A stretch of DNA of 64,000 nt from Allostreptomyces psammosilenae (GTDB lineage: Bacteria; Actinomycetota; Actinomycetes; Streptomycetales; Streptomycetaceae): positions 692,001 to 756,000 of the forward strand of contig NZ_JACBZD010000002.1 in assembly GCF_013407765.1 (NCBI RefSeq). Reading direction: 5' to 3'. Below are positions 44,138 through 52,345 of the stretch, one piece after another. The position numbers and the translations under genes are program-made. Below the pieces are notes generated by a model. The model searched no databases. It was not told the origin of the DNA and worked only from the letters and a program-made list of their open reading frames with translations. Each line of letters begins with the position of its first letter. Within the stretch, counting starts at the first letter, position 1.

Positions 44138-44577
44138 GGCCTCCTCCTCACGGACGGGCTGCCGTGGCAGCCGGCGGATCGTTTCCTCCCGTCCCGGTCC
44201 GCGACTGGCCGGTACCGGCCGTCGCCCGGGAGGGCGGGTGAGCGGGTGGGGCCCGTGCGCTCCGCGGGAACGCCGGGGGCTCTTCGGGCACCTTCCCCGT
44301 CCGGTGCGGGTCCACTCGGAATGCGCGCGTCCGGACCACCCCCGGGGCGGCCGGGCCGTCCCACCCGTCCCGACGTCCCCTTTCGCGGCGCCGGGGCGGC
44401 CGGCGGCGGGGCTGGCCCCCCGGGTGGCCGGTCGAGGGGCCCGAGGCGGTGCCCGCCGCTACACCGGTTCGTTACCATCGGCGGGACGGGACGCCGCCGC
44501 GCGTCCGGTCGGAACGGTCCGTTCGGGGAGCGTTCCCGCAACGCGCCGCCGACCGGAATGAGCTGAGGGCTTACAGC
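44138..44577. other. 440-bp divergent intergenic region
   Basis: No gene seen. It includes a small perfect palindrome GAACGGTCCGTTC (44512-44524) and a GGAACG/CGTTCC pair (44511 and 44531) about 50 bases before the DUF3152 GTG, which could be an operator or weak hairpin. Confidence 0.45.
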
Positions 44578-45573
44578 GTGGGACGCCACAGCGCAGGGCC
44601 GCACCGCCCGCCGCGGGTCGTCGTGGAGACGCCCGCCGGGGCGACCGCGACTGGCCGGGGCGCGCGGCGCCGGGCCAGGCGGCGCCGGGCGGGCGGCTCC
44701 CTGGCCGCCGCCGTGGTGACCGTGTTGGCGCTGAGCGTCGCCGCCGAGGCCGGCGGGCTGCTGCCGCAGGACGCCCTGCCGGAGGGCGCGCGGCCGGCCT
44801 CCGCCGCCGGCCCGCAGGCCGAGGACGGTGCGGACCGGCCGGCCGGGGAGGTGGCCGGGGACCCGCAGGACGCCGGCGAGGCCGGCGGGGAGGCGGGCCG
44901 GCCGCAGGGCAAGGACGACGCCGGCGCGGAGCCCGCCGAGCCGGCCGAGCCGGCCGTGCCGGAGCGGATGCCCTACGCGGAGTGGGTCGCCAGCACGGTG
45001 CCGGACGTGGCCCGCGACCTCCATCTGAGTGGCCGGTTCGTCACGGTGCCCGGCCACCAGGCGGCGTCCGGCCCGGGCGAGGTGCTGCGGTACCGGGTGC
45101 AGATCGAGGAGGGGCTCCCCTTCGACGCCGAGTACGTGGGCCGCCTGGTGCACGAGACGCTGACCGACCCGCGCGGCTGGCAGCACGAGGGCGAACTGGC
45201 CTTCGAGCGGGTGGACACCGACGACGCGGACTTCACCGTCACCATCGCCAGCAGCGGGACCACCGACGAGTGGTGCGCCCGGGCGGGCCTGGACACCTCG
45301 GTGGACGTGGTCTCCTGCGACGCCTACGGCACCGAGCGGGTGATGCTGAACGCCTGGCGCTGGGCGCTGGGCTCGCCGACCTTCGGGGACGACATCGCCG
45401 GGTACCGGCGGATGCTGATCAACCACGAGGTCGGGCACCGCATCGGCCTGGACCACGAGTACTGCACGGTGGACGGCGCGCTGGCGCCGGTGATGATGCA
45501 GCAGACCAAGACGCTCACCAGCGACGGGCTGACCTGCCTGCCGAACTCCTGGCCGTTCCCGGACCAGGGCTGA
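44578..45573 (+). CDS. DUF3152 membrane-anchored zinc metalloprotease-like protein
   Basis: 331 residues from a GTG at 44578. A basic cytoplasmic head ([11 protein letters not shown]) precedes one membrane segment at about 41-60. An acidic Ala/Glu/Pro linker follows, then the DUF3152 domain (about 165-331) with HEVGHRIGLDH at 283-293, a metzincin-type HExxHxxGxxH zinc site, and paired cysteines (WCARAG, VSCDAY, YCTVDG, TCLPNS). It probably acts outside the membrane on an unknown substrate. From recall the mycobacterial equivalent is Rv3207c, next to TetR/DUF3107. Confidence 0.88.
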   Translation: MGRHSAGPHRPPRVVVETPAGATATGRGARRRARRRRAGGSLAAAVVTVLALSVAAEAGGLLPQDALPEGARPASAAGPQAEDGADRPAGEVAGDPQDAGEAGGEAGRPQGKDDAGAEPAEPAEPAVPERMPYAEWVASTVPDVARDLHLSGRFVTVPGHQAASGPGEVLRYRVQIEEGLPFDAEYVGRLVHETLTDPRGWQHEGELAFERVDTDDADFTVTIASSGTTDEWCARAGLDTSVDVVSCDAYGTERVMLNAWRWALGSPTFGDDIAGYRRMLINHEVGHRIGLDHEYCTVDGALAPVMMQQTKTLTSDGLTCLPNSWPFPDQG

Positions 45574-45949
45574 GCGGGCCCGGCGCCCCCGCTGCCGCCT
45601 TCCCTCCGCTCGCGGCCCCGGCTGATCGATCGACTCTTCCCCGCTGATCGATCGACGCCGCCCCGTGTCGGAACGGGCGCGTGGACCGCCGTGCCTTGAC
45701 CGATTCTGGTCGCTCCGATGCGCGAACGGAGCAGCGCATACATTTCCTCATACTTATCCGGGGTTGGTCGGGCGTAATTCGATGCGCCTGACGGGTGAAA
45801 AGGTCGCACCCCTGTATGTCCCGCGTTGACCTGGTCGCGCCGGCAAGTTCCAATTCTTCCGGTAAGAGCACTTGAGCACCAGGTCAGCGACGATCGCGAA
45901 ACGTCGAATTCCGACGCTTCGGCGGTCGCGCAGAGAGGTAGCGCGCCGC
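45574..45949. other. Regulatory-looking region upstream of the exopolysaccharide locus
   Basis: AT-richer than its surroundings (especially 45720-45870). It holds a direct repeat GCTGATCGATCGAC (45621 and 45643), an inverted pair TGACCTGGT/ACCAGGTCA (45827-45835 and 45878-45886), and CGTCG-AATTC-CGACG (45902-45916). A TTG at 45872 could start a longer version of the next gene. Confidence 0.5.
45621..45656. promoter_or_regulatory. Direct repeat GCTGATCGATCGAC, 22-bp period
   Basis: Exact 14-bp copies at 45621-45634 and 45643-45656, two helical turns apart, each containing the palindrome GATCGATC. Placed ~300 bases before the first exopolysaccharide gene, they may be a regulator binding pair. 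Confidence 0.45.
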
Positions 45950-47044
45950 GTGAGGATCTCGGTAGCCCTTCCCGGTGAACTCGGCGAGACCGAACTGGCC
46001 GCATGGCGCTCGATCCAGCGCGACGACCCGGCGCTGGCCAACCCCTTCCTGTCACCGGAGTTCACCCTCGCCGTCGGCGCCTGCCGCGCCGACGCCCGGG
46101 TGGCCGTGCTGTTCGACGGCGCCCGGCCGGTCGGCTTCTTCCCCCACCAGCGGCGCCCGTTCGGCGTCGGCGTCCCCATCGGCGCCGGCCTGTCCGACTG
46201 CCAGGGCGCCGTCGTGGAGCCCGGCGTCCACGTCGACGCCGGCACGCTGCTGCGCGCCTGCCGGCTGTCGGTGTGGGAGTTCGACCACCTCGCCGCCGGC
46301 CAGAAGCTCTTCGAGGGCGCCGTCACCGCCACCGCCCCCTCCCCGGCCATCGACGTGACCGCCGGATATCCGGCCCTGCTGGAACGTCTCCGCGCCTCCT
46401 CGCCGAAATTCCTGCGGACCACCCTGGCGAAGGAACGGAAACTCGCCGCCAGATGCGGCGAACTCTCATTCGAATATGCCAGCGGGGACCGCTCGACTTT
46501 TCACACCCTCATTTCCTGGAAATCCGCCCAGTACCGCCGCACCGGCCGCTCCGACCGATTCGCCCACCCCTGGATCGTCGAACTCCTGGAACGCCTGCAC
46601 GCCGTCTCCGGCCCCGACTTCGCCGGCCGGCTCTCCGTGCTGCGCGCCGGCGGACGCGTCGCCGCCGCCCACTTCGGACTCGCCTCCCGACACGTGCTCG
46701 CCTGCTGGTTCCCCACCTACGACACCGAACTCGCCCGGTTCTCGCCCGGCCTCGTCCTGCACCTGCGGATGGCCGAGGCGGCCGCCGCCGAGGGCCTGTG
46801 GCACCTGGACATGGGGCGCGGCGAGATGGCCTACAAGGAATCCCTCAAGACCCACGACCTGACCGTCGCCGAGGGCAGCCTGACCCGCCCCACCCCGGTG
46901 ACCGCCGCCCACTGGCTGCTGCGTTCCCCACCGCGCCGGCTGCGCGCCGCCGTGCTCGCCGACCCCCGGTTGCGCCGCGCCGCCGACCGCACCCTCAAGG
47001 GCATCGGCCGGCTGCGCACCGCCACCCGGAGCGCCGGCCACTGA
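45950..47044 (+). CDS. CelD/BioF2-like GNAT acyltransferase
   Basis: 364 residues from the GTG at 45950; homologues as I recall them begin with this RISV-PGELG segment. The protein has the double-GNAT arrangement of CelD/BioF2 or FemX-like acyltransferases: ADPALANPFLSPEF-type head, a middle LRASSPKFLRTTLAKERKL helix pair and a C-terminal half with LSVLRAGGRVAAAHFGL, SPGLVLHLRMAEAAAAEGL and MAYKESLK. Such proteins acylate sugars or amines during polysaccharide synthesis. It opens the exopolysaccharide locus. It could act on a nucleotide sugar, but substrate is unknown. Confidence 0.82.
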   Translation: MRISVALPGELGETELAAWRSIQRDDPALANPFLSPEFTLAVGACRADARVAVLFDGARPVGFFPHQRRPFGVGVPIGAGLSDCQGAVVEPGVHVDAGTLLRACRLSVWEFDHLAAGQKLFEGAVTATAPSPAIDVTAGYPALLERLRASSPKFLRTTLAKERKLAARCGELSFEYASGDRSTFHTLISWKSAQYRRTGRSDRFAHPWIVELLERLHAVSGPDFAGRLSVLRAGGRVAAAHFGLASRHVLACWFPTYDTELARFSPGLVLHLRMAEAAAAEGLWHLDMGRGEMAYKESLKTHDLTVAEGSLTRPTPVTAAHWLLRSPPRRLRAAVLADPRLRRAADRTLKGIGRLRTATRSAGH

Positions 47045-47072
47045 GGACGGCGCTCCGCCCCCACCACCCCCG

Positions 47073-47102
47073 GGCGGCCCCGGGCCACGGCCCGGGGCCG
47101 CC
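47073..47102 (+). terminator. Hairpin between the CelD-like and DegT-like genes
   Basis: A 14-bp perfect inverted repeat (47073-47086 and 47089-47102) with a 2-base centre. There is no T-run; it may attenuate read-through and change the ratio of the first gene to the rest. Confidence 0.55.
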
Positions 47103-47183
47103 GCTGAGACCCGCCTCACGCGCCCCGCCCGACGCACGACCGGCCGCCCCCACCACCCCACGAACGCCGGAAGGGCCCCGAGC

Positions 47184-48695
47184 ATGTTCGGACGACCGAC
47201 GCCCCCCGACCGACGCCCACCCGGCGCCAGCACCTTCGAGGACGACATCCACCTGCGCATGTGCGCGCGCAACGGCCAGGAGGGCCTGCTGCTGCCGTCC
47301 GGGCGCCTCGCCCTGTTCCTGGCCCTGGTCCACTGGTGCCGCCCCGGCGGCCGGGTGCTGATGGCGCCGGTCAACGACGACGTCATCCTCTTCGTCGTGC
47401 TCGCGGCCGGGCTGCGCCCCGTGTTCGCCCCGGTCGACCCGCGGCGCGGCTCGATGCTGCCGGACGCCGTCCCCGAGGAGACCTGGCGCACCCTCGGCGG
47501 CGTCATCACCACCAACCTGTACGGCGTCCCGGACCCCGCGCCCGAGCTGCGGGAACGCTGCCTCCGCGGCGGCATCCCGCTGATCGAGGACGCCGCGCAC
47601 GCCCTGCAGTCCACCGTCGGCGGACGCCCCGTCGGCTGCCACGGGGACGCCGCCGCGTTCAGCCTGTCCAAGCACGCCGGGGCCCGTTCCGGCGGCTACC
47701 TCGCGGTGCGCGACACCGCCCACCTGCCCGCGCTGCGGCGCGCGGCCGAGACCCTGCTGCTGCCGCCCCGCGCGCACCGCCAGGCGCTGCTCGCCGCCCT
47801 GCCGGTGGCCCGCGACCTGGTCGTGAGGGCCCGCCTGGTCCGCCAGGCGTGGCAGGCGAAGATCAGCCTCGGCCTCGACCCGCGGGGCAGCGCCTACCGG
47901 ATGCCGCCGCGCCCGGACGAGCTGCGCGCCGCGCTCGCCGCCATCTCCGCCGCCCACGCCTGCGCCCACGCCGCCGTCGGGCCGGGGAACGCCGCCGCGC
48001 AGGGGGGCGCCGGCCGGGGCGGCGCAGAGCTCCGGGCGGCCGTCGCCCGGGAGGCGCTGGCGGCCATGGACCCGTGGACCCGGGTCGACCTCGCCGACTA
48101 CCGGATGCGCCACGGCACCCTGGTGCGGCGCGGCCTGAGCCGTCGGCTGGCCGGTGCCGAGGCCGCGCGCTCCCGCCGTCTCGACGGGGTGCGCCGGCTG
48201 CTGGACCACCCCGCGGTCGCCCCCGGGCTGCGCGACCACCCGCCGCAGCCGCTGTTCCGCGTCCCCCTGCTGGTGCGGGACCGCGACCGGCTGGTCTCCG
48301 GCCTGCTGAAGGCCGGCATCGCCACCGGCTACCTCTACGACCCGCCGCTGGACGACTACGCCGGGCCCGAGTTCGTCGACCCCTCACCCGCGCCGGAGGC
48401 GGCCCGTTGGTTCGCCCGGCACGTCCTCCCGGTGGACCCGCTGGAGGCCGCCCGCGCCCTGGCCGTCCTGGACCGGCTCGGCGCCCAGCCCGCCGCACCG
48501 CCGACCGACGCCGCACCGCCGATCGGCGCCGGGCAGCCGACCGGCGCCGTACCGCCGACCGGGACACCCGTCGACACCGCCGTCGGCACACCGGACACGG
48601 CCCGCCCGCGCCCCGCCGCCGCGGTGCCCGCCCCGGTCGCCCCCCACCCCGAGCCGACGGTCCGCACCGAGCCGACGGTCGCCTCCGGTGGCTGA
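47184..48695 (+). CDS. DegT/DnrJ/EryC1-like PLP-dependent aminotransferase
   Basis: 503 residues. The PLP fold is shown by LPSGRLALFLALVHW, VNDDVILFVVLAAGLRPVFAPVD, GIPLIEDAAHAL and the catalytic-lysine motif SLSKHAG (Lys163). Typical members transaminate keto-sugars on nucleotide carriers. This one carries an expanded mid-region (about 215-290) and a ~60-residue Pro/Thr/Ala tail, and lacks some canonical loops, so the substrate may be unusual. The context, between a CelD-like acyltransferase and GT2 enzymes, points to making an amino sugar for a polysaccharide. Confidence 0.83.
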   Translation: MFGRPTPPDRRPPGASTFEDDIHLRMCARNGQEGLLLPSGRLALFLALVHWCRPGGRVLMAPVNDDVILFVVLAAGLRPVFAPVDPRRGSMLPDAVPEETWRTLGGVITTNLYGVPDPAPELRERCLRGGIPLIEDAAHALQSTVGGRPVGCHGDAAAFSLSKHAGARSGGYLAVRDTAHLPALRRAAETLLLPPRAHRQALLAALPVARDLVVRARLVRQAWQAKISLGLDPRGSAYRMPPRPDELRAALAAISAAHACAHAAVGPGNAAAQGGAGRGGAELRAAVAREALAAMDPWTRVDLADYRMRHGTLVRRGLSRRLAGAEAARSRRLDGVRRLLDHPAVAPGLRDHPPQPLFRVPLLVRDRDRLVSGLLKAGIATGYLYDPPLDDYAGPEFVDPSPAPEAARWFARHVLPVDPLEAARALAVLDRLGAQPAAPPTDAAPPIGAGQPTGAVPPTGTPVDTAVGTPDTARPRPAAAVPAPVAPHPEPTVRTEPTVASGG

Positions 48696-48861
48696 CCCCG
48701 AGCCCACCGCGAGCGCCTGACCCGGACCGCCCTTCCCCCACGGCAGCCCCGCGCCCCCGGCAGACCCGACCCGACCCCCACCGACCGACGCGCAAGCCCG
48801 TCACGGACCCCCGGCCCACCGCGCCGCGGCGTCCACGCGCCACAGCCCAAGGAACAGCCCG

Positions 48862-49875
48862 ATGAACGAGCCGATCGCCTCGCCCCGCACCGTCACCGCG
48901 CTGGACGGCCCCGAGGCCGCGGGCCGCCCACCGCACCCGGCCGCCACCACGACCGGCGGCACGGCGAGCACCACCCGGTCGCCCCGCCCGGCCGCCCGCG
49001 CCACCGAGGCCGGCGGCGTGCCACGGACCAGACGGCCCCGGTTCCGCCCCGTCTCGCCGGACCTCGCCATCTCCCCGCGGGTCAGCGTCGTCGTCCCGGC
49101 CATGAACGAGGCCGACAACCTGCCGCACGTCTTCGCCACCCTGCCCGAGTGGGTCCACGAGATCGTGCTGGTCGACGGCAACTCCACCGACGACACCGTG
49201 GCCGTCGCCCGCCGCCTGCGGCCCGACGTGCGGGTCGTCACCCAGCGCGGACGCGGCAAGGGGGACGCCCTGCGCGCCGGCTTCGCCGCCTGCAGCGGCG
49301 ACATCATCGTCATGATCGACGCGGACGGCTCGGCCGACGGTGGCGAGATCATCGCCTTCGTCGGCGCCCTGGTCGCCGGGGCGGACTTCGCCAAGGGCTC
49401 ACGGTTCGCCAACGGAGGCGGCAGCGAGGACATCACCCCGTTGCGCCGGCTCGGCAACCGCCTGCTGGGCTTCATGGTCAACCGGATGTACGGCACCCGC
49501 TACACCGACCTGTGCTACGGCTACAACGCCTTCTGGGCCCGGCACCTGGACCGGCTCGGCATCGACTGCACCGGCTTCGAGGTCGAGACGCTGATGAACA
49601 TCCGTGCCGCCAAGGCCGGACTGCGCATCCACGAGGTGCCCAGCTACGAGCGCACCCGCATCCACGGCGCCAGCAACCTGCACGCCCTGCGCGACGGACT
49701 GCGGGTGCTGCGGGTGATCCTCGCCGAGCGTCCGCGGGGCCGGGCCCGGGTCCGCCCGGCGGCCCCGGACGCCAGCCGCCCCCGCCGCTCCGCCGTGCCG
49801 GTGCCCGGCGGCGACCCGGGGCTGCCGCGCAGCCGTGGGCAGGCGCCCGCCACCGTCCTGCGGGAGGGCGCGTGA
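48862..49875 (+). CDS. GT2 glycosyltransferase (dolichol/undecaprenyl-phosphate-mannose-synthase-like)
   Basis: 337 residues. A ~70-residue Pro-rich head is followed by a GT-A fold: VSVVVPAMNEADNLPHVF, VDGNSTDDTVAVARR, GKGDALRAGF, the metal motif MIDADGS (Asp153, Asp155), and TDLCYGYNAFWAR. No C-terminal membrane segment. Such enzymes typically put a sugar onto a polyprenyl phosphate at the inner membrane face. It is the first of five genes joined by 4-base overlaps; its stop overlaps the next GTG (GTGA at 49872). Confidence 0.9.
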   Translation: MNEPIASPRTVTALDGPEAAGRPPHPAATTTGGTASTTRSPRPAARATEAGGVPRTRRPRFRPVSPDLAISPRVSVVVPAMNEADNLPHVFATLPEWVHEIVLVDGNSTDDTVAVARRLRPDVRVVTQRGRGKGDALRAGFAACSGDIIVMIDADGSADGGEIIAFVGALVAGADFAKGSRFANGGGSEDITPLRRLGNRLLGFMVNRMYGTRYTDLCYGYNAFWARHLDRLGIDCTGFEVETLMNIRAAKAGLRIHEVPSYERTRIHGASNLHALRDGLRVLRVILAERPRGRARVRPAAPDASRPRRSAVPVPGGDPGLPRSRGQAPATVLREGA

Positions 49876-51299
49876 CCGAGCGACCCGCGCCCACCCCGCC
49901 CCTCGGCCCGCGCCCCGGTCAGGGCACCCCGCGAACACCCGGAACACCCGGAACGCCGGGAGCCCCGGGAACCGGCGACGTGCCGCCGACCGCCGGGGAG
50001 GTCTCCGTCGTCATCTGCGCCTACACCGAGCAGCGCTGGGAGGACATCCTCGCCGCCGTCGGCTCCCTCCGGGCCCAGCGGCGCCCCCCGCTGGAGACGC
50101 TGCTGGTGGTCGACCACAACGCCCGGCTGCACGACCGGCTGGCCGAGCACTTCGCCGGCGACGACACCGTCCGCCTGCTGGAGAACGAGCAGGCCCGGGG
50201 CCTGTCCGGCGGCAAGAACACCGGGGCCGCGCACGCCCGGGGCCGCGTCGTCGCCTACCTCGACGACGACGCCGTCGCGGACCGGGACTGGGTCGGCGCC
50301 CTGGCGGACGGCTACGCCGATCCGGCGGTCGTCGCCGTGGGCGGCCACACCCTGCCCAGCTGGGACATCCGCCGACCGCTGTGGTTCCCGCCCGAGTTCG
50401 ACTGGGTGGTGGGCTGCAGCTACCGCGGACTGCCCGCCCACCGCGCCCCGGTGCGCAACCTCTCCGGCGGCAACGCCTCCTTCCGCCGCGAGGTCTTCGA
50501 ACGCGTCGGCGGCTTCCGCACCGACCTCGGCCGCTCGCGCGGCGGACGCCCGATGGGCTGCGAGGAGACCGAGTTCTGCATCCGGCTCAGCCGGCTCCTG
50601 CCGGGCAGCGTGCTGCTCTACGAGCCGGCCGCGCTGATCCACCACCGGGTCCCCGAGGCGCGCACCCGCTTCGGCTACTTCCAGTCCCGCTGCTACGCCG
50701 AAGGGCTCTCCAAGGCCCAGGTGGCGCGGCTCGCCGGGCGCGGCGCGGCGCTGGCCAGCGAGCGGCGGCACGCCGCGGTCGCCCTGCCGCGCGGCGTGGT
50801 CCGAGGGCTCACCGACGCCCTGCGCGGCCGGCCCCGTGGCCTCGGCCAGGCCGGCGCCATCGTGACCGGGACGGCGGCGGCCGCCTGGGGGCTGCTGCGC
50901 GGAACGGTCGGCGGCTCCGGGGCCGCCGCCCCCGTGCCGCCCACCGCACCACCCGCCCCGGCCGCCGGGCCCGCCGGGGCCCTCGGGGCCGCCGGGGCCG
51001 GCGGCGCCACGCGGGTCGGCGGCGCGACCAGGATCGGCGGCCCCGCCCGGGCGTCCGCCGTGGCAGCCGCGTCGTCCGCGACCGCGTCGTCCACGACGGG
51101 GCCGTCCACGCCCGGGCCGTCCCCGACCGCGTCGACCACGCCCGGGCCGTCCGCTACCAGCGCGCCGACGCAGCGCCGCGCGCCCGCCCGCGACGGCTCC
51201 GGCGCCCGGGCCGTCGCGACCGGGAGCACGCCGCTGTCGGCGGCCGGCCCGGACGGCCCGCCGCGCACCCGGGGCGGGCACCGGAGGGGAGCCCGATGA
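49872..51299 (+). CDS. GT2 glycosyltransferase
   Basis: 475 residues from a GTG overlapping the previous stop. The GT-A core (about 45-325) has VSVVICAYTEQRWEDI, VVDHNARLHDRL, GLSGGKNTGAA, the metal site YLDDDAV (Asp131-133) and the acceptor region LSGGNASFRREVFERVGGFR, ending near HHRVPEARTRFGYFQSRCY. The last ~140 residues are a repetitive Ala/Thr/Pro/Gly tail. It probably extends a lipid-linked oligosaccharide made by the previous enzyme. Sugar specificity unknown. Confidence 0.9.
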   Translation: MTERPAPTPPLGPRPGQGTPRTPGTPGTPGAPGTGDVPPTAGEVSVVICAYTEQRWEDILAAVGSLRAQRRPPLETLLVVDHNARLHDRLAEHFAGDDTVRLLENEQARGLSGGKNTGAAHARGRVVAYLDDDAVADRDWVGALADGYADPAVVAVGGHTLPSWDIRRPLWFPPEFDWVVGCSYRGLPAHRAPVRNLSGGNASFRREVFERVGGFRTDLGRSRGGRPMGCEETEFCIRLSRLLPGSVLLYEPAALIHHRVPEARTRFGYFQSRCYAEGLSKAQVARLAGRGAALASERRHAAVALPRGVVRGLTDALRGRPRGLGQAGAIVTGTAAAAWGLLRGTVGGSGAAAPVPPTAPPAPAAGPAGALGAAGAGGATRVGGATRIGGPARASAVAAASSATASSTTGPSTPGPSPTASTTPGPSATSAPTQRRAPARDGSGARAVATGSTPLSAAGPDGPPRTRGGHRRGAR

Positions 51300-52345
51300 C
51301 GGAGGCCGCACGACACGAGGCGGTGGCCCGCACCGGCCCGGCGCCCAGCCACACCGGGGGCGGCACCGCCGCCCCGTCGGCGCCGGGACACCACCCGGCC
51401 GAGCAGCCACCGGCGCGCCGACGAACCGGGGCCACGGCACCCGGTCCGTGCCCGGAGACCCGCCCCGACGGCGGCCTCCACGACGGCCCGGCCGCCCACT
51501 CCGGCCACCCCGGCCCGGAACCCGGGCGCGGCCGGGGGCCCGGACGCGTGCCGATCCTGATGTACCACTCGGTGTCCGCCAACCCGACCCCCGCGACCCG
51601 GAGCCTGTCCGTCACCCCCGCCGCGTTCGCCCGGCAGCTCGCCCAGCTCGCCGAGGACGGCTTCACCACGACCACCATCTCCGGCCTGCTGGCCGCCCGG
51701 CAGGCGCAGCCGGGGGCCGGCGAGCAGGCCCGCCGGCTCGTCGCCCTCACCTTCGACGACGGCTACGCCGACGCGCACTCCACCGTGCTGCCGCTGCTGC
51801 GCCGGCACGGCTTCACCGCCACGGTGTTCGTCACCACCGGATGGATCCGCGACGCCGGGCGCGGCGTGGACGTGGGCGGCCGGCTGGCGCCGATGCTCCG
51901 CTGGGGCCAGATCGCCGAACTGCACCAGGAGGGCATCGAGATCGGCGCCCACACCTGCACCCACCCCCAACTGGACCAGCTCCCCACCCGCACGCTCCGC
52001 CACGAACTGGAGCACTCCCGGGCCGTCCTGGAGGACCGGCTGGGCGCGCCGGTCAGCACCCTCGCCTACCCCTACGGCTACCACAGCGCCCGGGTCCGCG
52101 ACGCCGTCCGCGAGGCCGGCTACCTGGCCAGCTGCGCCGTGCGGGGCGCGGTGAGCCGGCCCGGCGAGGACCCCTTCGCGCTGCCCCGGCTGACCGTCCG
52201 GCGGGACACCGGGCCGGAGCTCTTCCGGCGCCTGGTGACCGCCCGGCGCCTGCCGGCCGCCGTCTGGCGCGACCGGGCGGTCACCGCCGGATACCTGGTG
52301 GTCCGCAGGGGCCGATCCGTGTGGGGACGTGTCTGCGACCAGTGA
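51296..52345 (+). CDS. NodB-type polysaccharide deacetylase (CE4)
   Basis: 349 residues, ATG overlapping the previous stop. After a ~85-residue Pro/Gly-rich head without a signal peptide, the NodB domain has LMYHSVS, the LTFDDGYADAH motif (Asp154-Asp155) and AHTCTHPQL (His219, His223) as metal ligands, then AYPYGYHS. CE4 enzymes remove acetyl groups from N-acetylated sugars. Lacking a visible signal peptide, it may work on lipid-linked intermediates in the cytoplasm, which is unusual for the family. It overlaps the flippase start (GTGA at 52342). Confidence 0.9.
   Translation: MTEAARHEAVARTGPAPSHTGGGTAAPSAPGHHPAEQPPARRRTGATAPGPCPETRPDGGLHDGPAAHSGHPGPEPGRGRGPGRVPILMYHSVSANPTPATRSLSVTPAAFARQLAQLAEDGFTTTTISGLLAARQAQPGAGEQARRLVALTFDDGYADAHSTVLPLLRRHGFTATVFVTTGWIRDAGRGVDVGGRLAPMLRWGQIAELHQEGIEIGAHTCTHPQLDQLPTRTLRHELEHSRAVLEDRLGAPVSTLAYPYGYHSARVRDAVREAGYLASCAVRGAVSRPGEDPFALPRLTVRRDTGPELFRRLVTARRLPAAVWRDRAVTAGYLVVRRGRSVWGRVCDQ

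Noticed and set aside
45872-45949. TTG start extending the CelD-like protein by 26 residues
   Set aside because: The extension is basic and not conserved-looking; homologues as I recall them begin at the segment after GTG 45950, which has its own GAGAGG signal.
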